DNA from: Dasania marina DSM 21967
GTDB taxonomy: Bacteria; Pseudomonadota; Gammaproteobacteria; Pseudomonadales; Dasaniaceae
Reading direction: 5' to 3'
Length of the DNA stretch: 64,000 nt
Assembly (NCBI RefSeq): GCF_000373485.1
Contig: NZ_KB891586.1
Location: 138,734-202,733 of the forward strand
The position numbers were made by a program, and so were the translations under genes. Numbering within the stretch: the stretch's first letter is position 1; each line of letters opens with the position of its first letter. The notes beneath the pieces were generated by a model. It ran no database searches and was not told the DNA's origin. It saw nothing but the letters and a program-made list of their open reading frames with translations. Of this stretch, positions 18,290 through 26,767 are shown piece after piece.

Positions 18290-20494
18290 TCAAAAACTTT
18301 CTTCACTTACAAATCTGGAAATAACATTTTTGGTTATTCTTGAAACATTATTATCTGAACCATTACATTGTAAGCTGGTGCACCAGGCTATAGAGCCAGT
18401 GCTAAAAACAGCACCGCCATTATTTGTTTCATAAAAAACAATATCAGCTTTCACATAGGGGTTATCTGCACCAGACATTAGCGGATGGTGAAAGTCTGTT
18501 TCTTCTGGTGCTAACAGCATTTGCGGTGAATGCTCCTCTGAAGATGCCACCACTAGCGCGTGGGGCGGCGTCCCCAGCTTATAATCTGCAGCATCTATCT
18601 CTAGGCCTGCGGCTCCGCCTAAAATATAACCGAAATCACCGATAAGCTCATCCGAGGCCACACCCTCAAAAATAAATTTTGCGCGCGGATTTTCAGCCTC
18701 TGCCGTTTGCCGGTAGTAAGAGCAGCCATCAAAACCTGTTGCTCTGGTGCCCACACCCACCAATTCATTAGGCGGTGTGCCTACACGGCGCCATAAGCCA
18801 CCGTATTCACCATTGGAAGATAAATAATGCTCCCCGGGTTCTTCTGCCCAATAGCGAGCACCGTCTTCACTACGCCTAACTTCTATAACCCCAGGGATTG
18901 CATTATGGAAAGCAATACGCCAATAGAAACCATTGCCGCCCATATACATAAGCCTGCCACCTTGATCTTGGAAAGAGGCTATGGCTGACCACATATCGCT
19001 ACTGATATATTCAGGATGGCTGCCCGTCATAATACAACGATATTTTTGCAACAAGCCTACACCCTGCTGATGGACATCCTCATCGCTAATAATTTCGTAT
19101 TCAATATTATTTTTTTCCATCCAGCTTAATAAATGCGTATCTGCATTTAAATTCCACACTCTTGTTTTAGGGCCGTGATTCAAAGCTGGACGCAAGCGGC
19201 TGGAGTAGCGCACGCCACTGCCATCAGTGTGGGTATCGTAAGTGGAGAGTCCAAGCTCTGGAGCTTGCTGCAGAAAAGCCTCCTCTTTGGAAAATTCCAG
19301 CACATGGCCACGTCTAGCCTCGGCCAAATCATGATGCAAAGCCCAATGGGAATTTATATAAGCATTGTAGGTTGCAGTGGATGCCAAAAAGGCTAATTTG
19401 GTATTTTTGCCAGGATTAGCAGCGCGTACTAAAAAAGTGATATAACTTTCATCATCTTGCGCTGTTAGTTTTACGGCATAAACGCCGCTTTTTATAGTTT
19501 TAGGCAAATCCAAAGAAAAACAGGGCTGCCATTTTGCATCGATCAAGTCATCATCATGAAAATGTATGGCTCCGTAATAAGCCGGGCAATGACTCCAGTT
19601 TAGGCAACTACCATCCCAGTTATGCCCCTTAACCCCTCTTGCCGGCATATTAATAAGTTCGCCATGTAACATGTTCGGGGAAATATCATGAGCGGTTAAA
19701 CTTTCTATAGCGAGGGAAAAATCCCAATAGCCCAACACAAAAGGCAGGTATTTATCAGCCATAGTATCGGCTAACAATACCTCCCACTCCGAGGGCTGTA
19801 AGCCTATAGACAGTAATCTTGGCCTATCCATTTTCCCGTTAAAGCAATTACCATATCCGCCGTCAAAGGGGGATGCTGCTAATACCAACTCAGCGTCACT
19901 ACTGCTATTGACCTGCTTAGTTATAGCTTGACTAATACTTAGATCATCATTGATACCAGGGTGAGACACTTGCGGTTTATGAGTAAGATACATGGCGTTA
20001 TTAACGGCATCATAACCTGCTGTAATTAAGTACCATTTATCATTGATCAGGCTAGCCTGACCCTGCAAACTAAATTTATCGCCGCCACTATGTAGAGACA
20101 AACTAAGCATACCGGCATTATCAATATAGGCACTAAAGCCATTATCACCGTTATCATCCAGGCAACACACTAGCGTCTGTTCACCTGCCTCAATGGCGGT
20201 AGGCTTGATATAAGCTTGGAAATGAAAGCCCTCGTTCATATTGAGTGGAACTTTTTTACTAAACTTAATAAAGGAGCCGATCTGAGTTTTTTGTGATATT
20301 GCTTTGTAGGTTTGATTAATAGGTGAGTCTATTAGCTGCTCTTCATAGCCTGGCCCAGAGAGCCTGTCATCACCACAGATTACACGTACCAGTTGCACGT
20401 TATAATTATCAATAGCGTAGCCTCCCACCATAAACTGAATATTCTCACCTGGTGAGACTGTTCCTTTATCACTATACCCTATTACTTTTTTCAT
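18290..20494 (-). CDS. N,N-dimethylformamidase-like large (beta) subunit
   Basis: 734 residues. A laminin-G/concanavalin-like fold at about 75-240 (FHFQAYIKPT..LVCCLDDNGDNGFSAYI) is followed by a C-terminal amidotransferase-like domain from about 370 on (RLMYMGGNGFYWRIAFH, GAAGLEID). This matches the large subunit of the iron-dependent amidase DMFase, which splits DMF into dimethylamine and formate. The small subunit is encoded three bases upstream, as in known DMFases. Several Tyr and Glu residues that could bind iron are present, but I cannot assign them without an alignment. The substrate may be any small or N-alkylated amide. Confidence 0.85.
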   Translation of the reverse strand: MKKVIGYSDKGTVSPGENIQFMVGGYAIDNYNVQLVRVICGDDRLSGPGYEEQLIDSPINQTYKAISQKTQIGSFIKFSKKVPLNMNEGFHFQAYIKPTAIEAGEQTLVCCLDDNGDNGFSAYIDNAGMLSLSLHSGGDKFSLQGQASLINDKWYLITAGYDAVNNAMYLTHKPQVSHPGINDDLSISQAITKQVNSSSDAELVLAASPFDGGYGNCFNGKMDRPRLLSIGLQPSEWEVLLADTMADKYLPFVLGYWDFSLAIESLTAHDISPNMLHGELINMPARGVKGHNWDGSCLNWSHCPAYYGAIHFHDDDLIDAKWQPCFSLDLPKTIKSGVYAVKLTAQDDESYITFLVRAANPGKNTKLAFLASTATYNAYINSHWALHHDLAEARRGHVLEFSKEEAFLQQAPELGLSTYDTHTDGSGVRYSSRLRPALNHGPKTRVWNLNADTHLLSWMEKNNIEYEIISDEDVHQQGVGLLQKYRCIMTGSHPEYISSDMWSAIASFQDQGGRLMYMGGNGFYWRIAFHNAIPGVIEVRRSEDGARYWAEEPGEHYLSSNGEYGGLWRRVGTPPNELVGVGTRATGFDGCSYYRQTAEAENPRAKFIFEGVASDELIGDFGYILGGAAGLEIDAADYKLGTPPHALVVASSEEHSPQMLLAPEETDFHHPLMSGADNPYVKADIVFYETNNGGAVFSTGSIAWCTSLQCNGSDNNVSRITKNVISRFVSEESF

Positions 20495-20496
20495 GA

Positions 20497-20847
20497 TTAA
20501 CGCCTACTAGGAAGATTACTCTCAGAATATTTAGGTGCATCTATAATGTTTTCTAAATTTTCCCCTGTTAACTGCAGCCACCTTTGTACAAAAACGTCCC
20601 ATTCAGCTTCAGCAACATTGGTATAAATTCTTTTATTAATATAGATAGGCTTTTCTCCTCGTATTCCGGACAACTTTGCCAAACGCCACTCTTTGTGTCT
20701 TACCGTATTAATTAATATAGGACGGCCCGCAGCCGGCGCTTGTCGCATACGTAATAATAATCGCTCAAGCTCACGACTATATGGGCCAAAGGGTTTACTC
20801 TTAAACTCTTCAGCCAGCTCTAGCTGCTTACCATCCAGCTTATACAT
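20497..20847 (-). CDS. N,N-dimethylformamidase-like small (alpha) subunit
   Basis: A 116-residue, basic, mainly helical protein with core segments KPFGPYSRELERLLLRMR and AEWDVFVQRWLQLTGE. Size and position immediately before the large-subunit gene (two bases between stop and next start) match the DmfA1-type small subunit, which is close to 130 residues in Paracoccus/Alcaligenes enzymes. Assignment rests mainly on the pairing. It shares one operon with the upstream monooxygenase gene (18-base gap). Confidence 0.78.
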   Translation of the reverse strand: MYKLDGKQLELAEEFKSKPFGPYSRELERLLLRMRQAPAAGRPILINTVRHKEWRLAKLSGIRGEKPIYINKRIYTNVAEAEWDVFVQRWLQLTGENLENIIDAPKYSESNLPSRR

Positions 20848-20865
20848 GGTAAAACTCCACTTACT

Positions 20866-21885
20866 TTATTTAAATTGAGGCATAATATCGCGCGCTAATG
20901 CTTCCATTGAGCGCATAATTTCTAAATGACTAGCCCCCATATCCATATTAAGGTTAATGTCATCTATACCTGCTTCGGCATATATCCCCAGCTTATCGAT
21001 CACTTCACTACTGGTACCAATTAACAAATTAGCTGCCATTTCATCCTCTGTTTGACGCATAGGCTTGCGGCTTACTTCACCGTTAATTACCTCACCATCG
21101 GTCTCAAAAGCATTAGAGAATCGCTCATAATACTCATAAGCTAAGCGTTGTTTTTGTATCACATCAGCATTGTCATCACACACAAAACAGCCTCTTAACA
21201 TGGATAGCTTGCTGTTTTCACCAGCTTTACCAGCATCCTTAGCGCCGCGGTGAAACGCGTCGGCTAGCTCTTTAAGAAAGCTAGCTTCTGCCTTGAGCGG
21301 TGATGTTTGAATATTAAAACCACGTTTCGCACAGTGGTAAACAGACTCCGGGAATAAAGCGGCCATCCAAATCGGCGGCATGGGGTCTTGTATAGGCCTA
21401 GGCTGAACCTTGGTAGATGAAAATTGGTAATAATCGCCATCCCAAGAAACCTCTTCATCACTGGTTAGTAAGGCAATGAGAACATTTAATGACTCATCAA
21501 ATATCTCTCGGCTTTTACTAAAATCCACACCCAAGCGGTCAAACTCATAAGGAAAGGCTCCTCGACCAACACCAATTTCAATACGGCCATCGGTTAAAAT
21601 ATCCGTCACCGCAATCTCGCCGGCTAACTGCCGCATATCGAGTAAAGGCAAGGCCAGCACTGAGGTGATAATGGGTATGTGCTTGGTTACACTGGCAATT
21701 TTTACGGCTGTTGCCAATGGCGCGGGGTTCATCAAAATATTGATTAAGTGATGATGAGGGAGGGTGATACTGGCAAAACCAAGGTCTTCAGCTAATTGAG
21801 CTTGCTCCAGCATATCATTAAAAACACTTTTACCACCCCTAGCGCTATCAGGCATATAAGTAGATAAAAACAAACTAAAATCCAT
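20866..21885 (-). CDS. Luciferase-like flavin-dependent monooxygenase
   Basis: A 339-residue TIM-barrel protein of the bacterial luciferase/LLM superfamily (MDFSLFLSTYMPDS at the start; DILTDGRIEIGVGRGAFPYEFDRLG near residue 100; QPRPIQDPMPPIWMAA near 165). Such enzymes use reduced FMN and O2 for C-N, C-S or C-C bond oxidation. Reduced flavin is probably supplied by the island's flavin reductase. TAGGAG precedes the ATG. The gene is first in the operon with the DMFase subunits and BCCT carrier; an operator palindrome lies 50 bases upstream. The substrate is not deducible. Confidence 0.9.
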   Translation of the reverse strand: MDFSLFLSTYMPDSARGGKSVFNDMLEQAQLAEDLGFASITLPHHHLINILMNPAPLATAVKIASVTKHIPIITSVLALPLLDMRQLAGEIAVTDILTDGRIEIGVGRGAFPYEFDRLGVDFSKSREIFDESLNVLIALLTSDEEVSWDGDYYQFSSTKVQPRPIQDPMPPIWMAALFPESVYHCAKRGFNIQTSPLKAEASFLKELADAFHRGAKDAGKAGENSKLSMLRGCFVCDDNADVIQKQRLAYEYYERFSNAFETDGEVINGEVSRKPMRQTEDEMAANLLIGTSSEVIDKLGIYAEAGIDDINLNMDMGASHLEIMRSMEALARDIMPQFK

Positions 21886-21934
21886 AACACACTCCTACAG
21901 CCTCAGCTGAGCTATTAATTATTTACAAAACAGA

Positions 21935-21963
21935 CTATACACATGTATAGTTTACAGCGTCAA
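21935..21963. promoter_or_regulatory. Shared operator in divergent monooxygenase / tautomerase promoter
   Basis: CTATACACATGTATAG at 21935-21950 has the same 7-bp arms as the other two island sites. For the minus strand, TTGACG at 21958-21963 and TATAGT 18 bases on make a promoter that the palindrome overlaps. For the plus strand, TTTACA (near 21922) and TATAGT are spaced likewise. One operator could thus control both directions. Confidence 0.75.
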
Positions 21964-21993
21964 CACCCTATTAAATGAATTTTGGAGGACGTT

Positions 21994-22185
21994 ATGCCTG
22001 TTATTACTATTGAAATGTTTGAGGGCCGTAGCCTAGAGCAGAAAAAAGCTCTCGTTAAAGAGATCACCGAAACAATGGAGAGAACCTGCAATGCCAAGCC
22101 AGACACTGTACATATTATTATTGAAGATAAAAAAATGGAAAACTGGGGATTTAAAGGCGAACTAGTTTCCGAATTGACAAAATAA
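21994..22185 (+). CDS. 4-oxalocrotonate tautomerase-like protein
   Basis: 63 residues, the canonical size. It starts Met-Pro, so Pro1 after Met removal is the catalytic base, and continues ITIEMFEGRSLEQKKALVKE, which keeps the active-site arginine of EGR. The position of the second catalytic arginine appears to hold another residue, and the usual Phe near 50 is Trp (NWGFKGELV), so the reaction may differ from 2-hydroxymuconate tautomerisation. GGAGG lies nine bases before the ATG. It is the only gene transcribed rightward from the shared operator before the receptor gene. Confidence 0.88.
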   Translation: MPVITIEMFEGRSLEQKKALVKEITETMERTCNAKPDTVHIIIEDKKMENWGFKGELVSELTK

Positions 22186-22257
22186 TATCCTCTGGACAAC
22201 CCACTATATCTACGCTGCGTAGTGCGCACTGATCGAACGCCATTAGGCGTATAACCG

Positions 22258-22285
22258 GCATCAGCTACAAGTTTCTAGCTGATGC
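22258..22285 (+). terminator. Hairpin after tautomerase gene, weak terminator
   Basis: A 10-bp perfect stem GCATCAGCTA/TAGCTGATGC with an 8-base loop, followed by a moderately T-rich stretch. It lies between the tautomerase gene and the receptor promoter; it lacks a clean T run. Confidence 0.45.
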
Positions 22286-22401
22286 TACACCCTTTACTTC
22301 AATAAAATAATTATTCCTCTAACTACATTTCATGATGTTTCAGTCGCCAGATAAACAGCATAACAATAATTACAAACGCACGGTGTCGAAAAAAGTTCCT
22401 C

Positions 22402-22452
22402 TTGACTTTAATTATCGAGACGATTATGTTCACCAACTATACATGTGTATAG
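22402..22452 (+). promoter_or_regulatory. Receptor gene promoter with operator at +1
   Basis: TTGACT (22402-22407) and TATGTT (22425-22430) are 17 bases apart. The palindrome CTATACATGTGTATAG (22437-22452) follows immediately and covers the expected transcription start, a classic repression layout. It is the third copy of the island palindrome. Confidence 0.75.
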
Positions 22453-22535
22453 CTTATAATTTTAGCTCAGAAGTCTAATAAAACTAGACCTGTGTTGCCC
22501 TATTTCATTAATAACCATTAACAGGAGTAGCAATA

Positions 22536-24881
22536 ATGAATAAAAAATTAATAACACTAGCCATACAAGGTAGTATTTTATCCGGGTCTTTTCTAAACCA
22601 GTTAGCACTCGCCAATAACGACACAAGATTTAAACTAGAAGAAGTAATAGTGACATCAACTCGACGGTCTGAAAGCGTGCAAGATATTCCCTATAATATA
22701 AGCGCTATCAGTGAAGATTTTCTTGAACAAAACGGCATAACTGACCTCAGCAAGTTAACCAAATCTATTCCTGGTGTTACCTATACTGACCGCGGCCCAA
22801 GATCTAGCGGATCTAATAGCGGCATTGTTATGCGGGGTTTAAATGCTTCACGATTAGGCTCCAATGAAAATATCAATACGGCAGTCTCTCCAGTGTCTAC
22901 TTATATGGGTGAGACACCTTTATTTGTAAATTTACACCTTAAAGATGTAGAGCGAGTGGAGGTTTTAAGAGGTCCGCAGGGCACCCTTTATGGATCGGGA
23001 TCATTGGGCGGTACATTAAGATATATTTATAACAAACCCGATACAAAAATGACTAACTATGAGATAGGAACTCGCATAAGTAAGACTAAAGAAGCTGCGG
23101 ATCTAAGTCACGACAGTTATGTCTTAGCTAACATAGCACTTAAAGACAATCTCGCTATACGCACTAGTGCAGGACATATTAGCCGGGCGGGTATAATCGA
23201 TGCCAAAGGTTTGTACCGTTTAGACCCCAGCAGTAATGATCCACGCTTAAGCAACTCTGGCGATGTGCAAAATAGCCCAGCCGTTACTTATAATAAGGAT
23301 GACATTGACGATAGTGAAACCACCTACGCCAGAGTCTCCTTGCTGTGGGAACCAACAGATAGCGCCAGCTTTCAGTTTAATTACCAGATGCAGCGCGATC
23401 GAGCCAATGGCCGCAGAGCAGACAACCCTGATTTTGAAAACCTAGGGGAATATGAACAATCCATTAGATTAAATGAACCGCTAGATAGAGATGTGGATTT
23501 ATTTAGTGTAGAAGCTGAAATAGATCTTGGCTTTGCCACGTTAAGCTCATCGACCTCTAGCTTTGAAAACAGCTCTGACAGTATTAGAGATCAAACCGGT
23601 ATATATACCAATTTTAGTTTTTGGAGTTATTACGAAGGCAATCCGCGAGAAATTATCCGTGGCACCGTTGAGACAAAAGAAGAAGCCTTTGTTCAAGAAC
23701 TACGCTTAGTTTCACAAAGCGACTCCGACCTTAGCTGGATAGCCGGTGTGTTTTATATGGACCATGACCAAGAGCAATTTCAGCAAGACTTTTATGAGGG
23801 CTACACGCAGTGGTCATTAAATAATAGCAGCAACTCAGCTAGCATACTGACCGACTTGGGCTATAGCGCCAACCTTAAACGCTCAGTAAAAGACACCGCT
23901 CTATTTGGTGAACTGAAATACCAGCTTAGCGATGCGTGGCAAGTAACCGTTGGAGCTAGGGCATTTGAGCAAGCGTTTGAAAGCGGTAATCTGTTCACCC
24001 TACCTATCTGCGGTGCAGGTTGTGCCGAAGATGGCCTAAATGCCTATGGCACTAATGGCGGCGTTGAGAAGGAAACGTTCAGAGACGAAATATTTAAGTT
24101 TAATACCTCCTATGATATCTCTGATGCCTCGATGATTTATTTTACTGCTGCGGAAGGTTTTCGTAGGGGAGGCACCAACGGTATACCTTTAATTGGTGTC
24201 TATGCAGAGAGCCCAGACCTGTTGATCTATGAGCCAGATAAAGTCACCAATCTTGAGGTCGGTTTTAAATCTACCTTTATGGATAGGTTTAGAGTTTCTT
24301 CGGCCCTATTTCATATCACTTGGGATGATATACAAATTGACGGAGTTTCTCCCAGCGGGGCTTTCCCCATCGCAGTTAATGGCGGCAGTGCTGAATCCAA
24401 AGGTTTAGAGCTAGAGCTGTCAGGGCAAATCACAGAAAATCTATTGGTAAATTTAGGCTACAGCTATGTCGATTCAGCCCTTACCAAAGGATTTAATATA
24501 GGTGGCGTCTTTGCCAACAAAGGGGATTTACTACCAGGTGTTTCCAAACATAGCGCCTCATTATCCATCAATTACACACAAACGATAAATAGCACCTGGG
24601 AGGCTATTTATACCGCTAATTATGCCTATAGAGATGATGTTACATCAGACATTAACCCTGCCAGCATTGACTATGCGGAGATAGATGGTTATTCAACCCT
24701 AGATATATCTGCAGGCTTTAAATCTGACAGCTGGATGCTAAAAGCTTTTATAGACAATGTTAGAAACGATCGAGCCGTTTCATCTACCTACCCTGCTAGC
24801 CGGTTTGGTGAGCGCTATGCACTCGAATATGTAGCCAGCCCTAGAACCTACGGCATAGGGGTAAGCTACCTGTTTGATTAA
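22536..24881 (+). CDS. TonB-dependent outer-membrane receptor
   Basis: 781 residues. A signal peptide is followed by a TonB-box-like stretch (LEEVIVTSTRR, about 35-45), the plug domain (VQDIPYNISAI through VERVEVLRGPQGTLYGSGSLGG, about 50-155) and a 22-strand-type barrel ending in an aromatic-rich strand (YGIGVSYLFD). It lacks the marks of a siderophore or B12 receptor. It resembles the large Proteobacterial set that takes up organic substrates such as terpenoids, steroids or aromatics. AGGAG precedes the ATG. Control by the palindrome at 22437 links it to the catabolic genes as their probable outer-membrane entry port. Confidence 0.92.
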   Translation: MNKKLITLAIQGSILSGSFLNQLALANNDTRFKLEEVIVTSTRRSESVQDIPYNISAISEDFLEQNGITDLSKLTKSIPGVTYTDRGPRSSGSNSGIVMRGLNASRLGSNENINTAVSPVSTYMGETPLFVNLHLKDVERVEVLRGPQGTLYGSGSLGGTLRYIYNKPDTKMTNYEIGTRISKTKEAADLSHDSYVLANIALKDNLAIRTSAGHISRAGIIDAKGLYRLDPSSNDPRLSNSGDVQNSPAVTYNKDDIDDSETTYARVSLLWEPTDSASFQFNYQMQRDRANGRRADNPDFENLGEYEQSIRLNEPLDRDVDLFSVEAEIDLGFATLSSSTSSFENSSDSIRDQTGIYTNFSFWSYYEGNPREIIRGTVETKEEAFVQELRLVSQSDSDLSWIAGVFYMDHDQEQFQQDFYEGYTQWSLNNSSNSASILTDLGYSANLKRSVKDTALFGELKYQLSDAWQVTVGARAFEQAFESGNLFTLPICGAGCAEDGLNAYGTNGGVEKETFRDEIFKFNTSYDISDASMIYFTAAEGFRRGGTNGIPLIGVYAESPDLLIYEPDKVTNLEVGFKSTFMDRFRVSSALFHITWDDIQIDGVSPSGAFPIAVNGGSAESKGLELELSGQITENLLVNLGYSYVDSALTKGFNIGGVFANKGDLLPGVSKHSASLSINYTQTINSTWEAIYTANYAYRDDVTSDINPASIDYAEIDGYSTLDISAGFKSDSWMLKAFIDNVRNDRAVSSTYPASRFGERYALEYVASPRTYGIGVSYLFD

Positions 24882-24969
24882 CAATAGCGTTAATTACTAC
24901 GTGCCGTATGGGTGAGTCTCTGTCATTCCATACGGCCAGTCTATTCGCCCCCATAATAAGACAATTAAG

Positions 24970-26136
24970 ATGCCAAAACTTACCCATAAAACATCCATAT
25001 ACAGCCTTATCGCCTTATGTGTATTCCTATCCATCAACAATGTTATATTTAATATACTGCCCATTGTATTAGGCACGGCATCGATATCACTTAATTTAAG
25101 CGACGATAATATTGGTTTTATTGGCTCTATATTTTTGCTGGGCACAACCCTAGCCAATTTAAGCAGTATTTATTGGGTAAACCGCTGCAACTGGCAGAAA
25201 TTTCTGCTGGCAAACAGCATTCTCACATGCGCTTTATTATTCTTAGCCAGCCTAAGTAGCTATCAAGAGCTGGTTATACTATTTTTTATCATCGGGCTTT
25301 GCTCAGGATCGGCCTTAGCCTGCGTTTTTTGTGCTATTGCAGCACAACCAAAACCAGAGAAAATTTACGGCATAGGCCTGGGCATGCAAGTCAGCATGGC
25401 AGGGTTGGTCATATTCATATTACAATTTGAGTTTATTTCCATACTGGGCTTTGAGGGTTTAATGCTGTCGCTGGCCGGTATATTTTTAGTAGCATCAACA
25501 ATAGCCTTTGCCTTTCCTAGCTTGGGTAGCGGGCAAAATAACCCTAAAGCCAATAAAAACAAAGGCCGCAGCACGTGGGCCTTGGCCATGCTCATCCCCC
25601 TAACAGGTATCGCAATTTATTTTCTTGGGCAAACGGCTATATGGGCGTTCTTACAAAGAATAGGCGATGCCAAATCGCTTGATCACAACTACATTTCTTA
25701 TACTATCGCACTCGTTTTAATCTTATGTTCTCTAGGGGCATTTGCAGCCTCGTGGCTGGGCACTAGGCTAGGCAGGAATATTCCACTATTAATTGCTAGT
25801 GCTCTATTTATAGGCTCTATAGCCGGCCTCTACTTATTCGACAGTGCCGCTGCCTACTTTATCGCTGTGTTGGTTTACTCCTGCGCTTGGAACTTTGCAT
25901 TGCCTTATCAGCTGTTAGCGGTTAACGCTGCCGACCCAAGCGGAAAAATGGCCTCTCTTATACCAACCTTTCAAAATATAGGGGGGACTTTAGGGCCAGG
26001 TATAGGCGGAGTACTAATCACTCAATCAGGCAACCAAAGCACTTTATATATTATGACCGTGGCAACGACAGTACTCTGTTTATTCTTTTTTATACGCTCT
26101 AGCGTAGTAAAAGTGACAAAACCACTGATGGTTTAA
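24970..26136 (+). CDS. Major facilitator superfamily transporter
   Basis: A 388-residue, roughly 12-helix carrier with two six-helix halves and a polar loop at about 190-205 (SGQNNPKANKNKGRS). The FQNIGGTLGPGIGGVL segment late in the second half fits MFS sugar/organic-acid or efflux carriers. It starts 89 bases after the receptor gene without an obvious terminator between them, so it may be cotranscribed. It may move the substrate or a product; direction and substrate are unknown. Confidence 0.87.
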   Translation: MPKLTHKTSIYSLIALCVFLSINNVIFNILPIVLGTASISLNLSDDNIGFIGSIFLLGTTLANLSSIYWVNRCNWQKFLLANSILTCALLFLASLSSYQELVILFFIIGLCSGSALACVFCAIAAQPKPEKIYGIGLGMQVSMAGLVIFILQFEFISILGFEGLMLSLAGIFLVASTIAFAFPSLGSGQNNPKANKNKGRSTWALAMLIPLTGIAIYFLGQTAIWAFLQRIGDAKSLDHNYISYTIALVLILCSLGAFAASWLGTRLGRNIPLLIASALFIGSIAGLYLFDSAAAYFIAVLVYSCAWNFALPYQLLAVNAADPSGKMASLIPTFQNIGGTLGPGIGGVLITQSGNQSTLYIMTVATTVLCLFFFIRSSVVKVTKPLMV

Positions 26137-26161
26137 TAGTTTATATTCATACACTATGATG

Positions 26162-26767
26162 CTAGCTTTTAGCTCCGGCTATATATGAATCCACTAAATC
26201 CATACACATAGCCAACATAGCTTTAGTATTATATTTTTTAGGATTCACCACCCACTCCAACCACAAACCATCCAGATAAGCAGTTAATGCCAAGGCTGCC
26301 ACATTAGTATCCAGTGCTATCTTATTTTTTGCGGCCAAGTCATTAAAAAGCTGTCTGGCGCTTTTTCTATAACGGATATACAACTTCTCATGCACAACGG
26401 CTATCGCTGGCTCTGTACGGGTTAAAGCCCACATAGAAAAACGAAACATTATTTTATCGTCTTCAAATACGGGTTTTCTAAAACCGGACACTATAAAAGC
26501 CTCTAGCTGTGATCTAGGGTCTTCAGCAAACTCTGCTATCGTTTTGTTAGTTTCTAGCAATAGTTCATCAGAAAGATATTGATATGCCGCCGTCATCATT
26601 TCCAGCTTGTTATTAAAGCAATGCCTAACCATGCCTAATGATAAATTGGCATCATCACATATCAGCCTTAAGGAAGCTTTGTGGTAACCGTGGGCAGCCA
26701 CACATCGAATTGCCGACTCAATAAGCAGGTGTTTGCTTTTTTCTAGATCATCCATAGTTTGTATCAA
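26162..26767 (-). CDS. TetR family transcriptional regulator
   Basis: 201 residues. The N-terminal helix-turn-helix is at about 12-60 (IRCVAAHGYHKASLRLICDDANLSLGMVRHCFNNK). The C-terminal ligand/dimer domain resembles the BetI-like subclass (DPRSQLEAFIVSGFRKP, MFRFSMWALTRTEPAI). The start is a TTG at 26767 or the ATG at 26755; neither has a strong ribosome site. It is convergent with the MFS gene. As the only regulator in the island it is the natural candidate to bind the three CTATACA/TGTATAG palindromes. No copy lies at its own promoter, so it may not be autoregulated. Confidence 0.9.
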   Translation of the reverse strand: MIQTMDDLEKSKHLLIESAIRCVAAHGYHKASLRLICDDANLSLGMVRHCFNNKLEMMTAAYQYLSDELLLETNKTIAEFAEDPRSQLEAFIVSGFRKPVFEDDKIMFRFSMWALTRTEPAIAVVHEKLYIRYRKSARQLFNDLAAKNKIALDTNVAALALTAYLDGLWLEWVVNPKKYNTKAMLAMCMDLVDSYIAGAKS

